DNA of 64,000 bases from Hirudo medicinalis (lineage: Eukaryota; Annelida; Clitellata; Hirudinida; Hirudinidae). The stretch lies in assembly GCA_011800805.1 (NCBI GenBank), contig MPNW01000190.1, positions 150,502 to 214,501 of the forward strand, read 5' to 3'. How positions within the stretch are numbered: the stretch's first letter is position 1; every line of letters begins with the position of its first letter. Both the position numbers and the translations under genes were made by a program. The notes under the pieces were generated by a model, which saw only the letters and a list, made by a program, of their open reading frames with translations, ran no database searches and was not told the origin of the DNA. Of this stretch, positions 63,198 to 64,000 are shown piece by piece.

Positions 63198-64000
63198 CTA
63201 TGCAAATTTCAAAGGCCTGACAATAAGTCGTCCACATGATTTGCAGCATCTGTTCTTCATTGTTTGGGTCTCACACAATCTAGGGTTGTGTTCCACTAGT
63301 TCTCTACAAGAGAAATTCTTTGAGAGGTATTTCACCAAGCCCACATCACTTTTGCAGTTATCTGAATAACAATTAAATCTGTTAACATTGACTGATTTTG
63401 CAAAATTATCATTCATTATTTGCCAGATGTCACTAAAATCTTTGATAAAATATGGTCATTTATAAATACAATATTACAATATTTAATGAAGGAATATGTT
63501 CACTCACCTTCTACACCTCTGCAAGAAGCGCAACAGTATTTCTTAAATATTTCATCGTTACAGAAACTCGGATTATGATTGACCAAAGCCTTGCAATCTG
63601 CTAGCAATGGTTGGCCCAAAACTCCTTGGCATGACAATGTGCCATCGAAATCTCCTTGTTCACAAAAATCTGAAAAGAAGAATTTGGTTGGTTGCATTAG
63701 CAGTCATAGGAAACAGAAATAATGATATATTCGTTGTGATAACAGAACTAGGGGTAACTGTCCACATATGCGAAACACGCATTTGCACAAACTGATATAT
63801 TTGAAGGAGGGATAGAGGGATGGTTGGTGTACCTGGGTCAATGGTCTTCTTTTGTGACAAATATCTGGCACAAGTTTGGCAACAGAAATGAGTTGAGAGG
63901 TGACACACTTCAGGTGCGAGGACCGAGCAGTCTGTTCCTTTGTCTCCATAGAGGCAGTTGATATTTGACGAGTTCTGGACGAGGGCACTGCATGTTTTGC
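63198..64000 (-). CDS. 3' end of a secreted PLAC- and ShK-domain protein (5' part outside window)
   Basis: Exons on the minus strand: >64000-63833, 63669-63508, 63361-63198, all joined at phase 1. The first encodes a six-cysteine module (DCSVLAPEVC, HFCCQTCARYL) resembling the PLAC domain that ends many ADAMTS, ADAMTSL and papilin proteins. The next two each encode one ShK/ShKT-like module with the spacing C...C..LV.HNP..C........CC.SC (CKALVNHNPSFC and KKYCCASC; CRELVEHNPRLC and KNRCCKSC). The protein then ends after GRLIVRPLKFA. One module per phase-1 exon suggests growth by exon duplication. An extracellular-matrix or secreted-protease product is likely; the rest of the architecture is unseen. 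ShK modules here need not mean a toxin. Confidence 0.8.

Overview
The window is nuclear DNA of an animal, most likely an invertebrate. It is AT-rich, its genes are split by many short GT-AG introns, and conserved animal genes are interleaved with decayed transposons, SINE-like repeats and minisatellites. The gene set fits a bilaterian: the ESCRT regulator CC2D1, complex I subunit NDUFB10, the CORVET subunit VPS8, a germline-type multi-Tudor protein, tandem receptor guanylate cyclases, and a PLAC/ShK extracellular protein. A lophotrochozoan such as an annelid is my guess; nothing in the sequence proves it. No bacterial, viral or CRISPR features were found.

Layout. 1-11320 (+): all but the 5' end of CC2D1, in 22 exons with unbroken phase. 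11577-13093 (-): complete NDUFB10, tail-to-tail with CC2D1. 13094-14265: spacer with one unexplained ORF. 14266-20408 (-): complete 11-exon, six-Tudor protein, head-to-head across about 1 kb with VPS8. 21447-27961 (+): complete 8-exon VPS8. 27962-30516: repeats only. 30517-33854 (+): 12-exon leucine-rich-repeat protein of unknown function. 33855-35906: LINE remnant and SINE tail. 35907-37436 (+): intronless 509-residue orphan ORF. 37437-38489: second LINE remnant. 38490-46871 and 48731-55998 (both -): two tandem receptor guanylate cyclases with matching 20-exon structures. 55999-60420: mostly empty, with repeats and one small candidate ORF. 60421-62101 (-): orphan single-pass membrane protein. 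63198-64000 (-): 3' end of a PLAC + ShK protein.

The two cyclases are the most informative region. Exon lengths match almost one for one, but each copy has a small frame-breaking deletion in a different domain. The region also holds an 803-base N gap and two single-n joins; the gap and one n have repeated flanks, and the other n removes a catalytic exon. A fourth join of this type lies at 59513. Both lesions and joins may be assembly errors, so the number and integrity of the cyclase genes should be treated as uncertain.

The genes do not form a pathway. CC2D1 (ESCRT-III regulation) and VPS8 (early endosome tethering) both act in endosomal traffic, but their proximity looks like chance. All spliced models were built by hand from splice sites, phase and recalled family sequences; no alignment was run.
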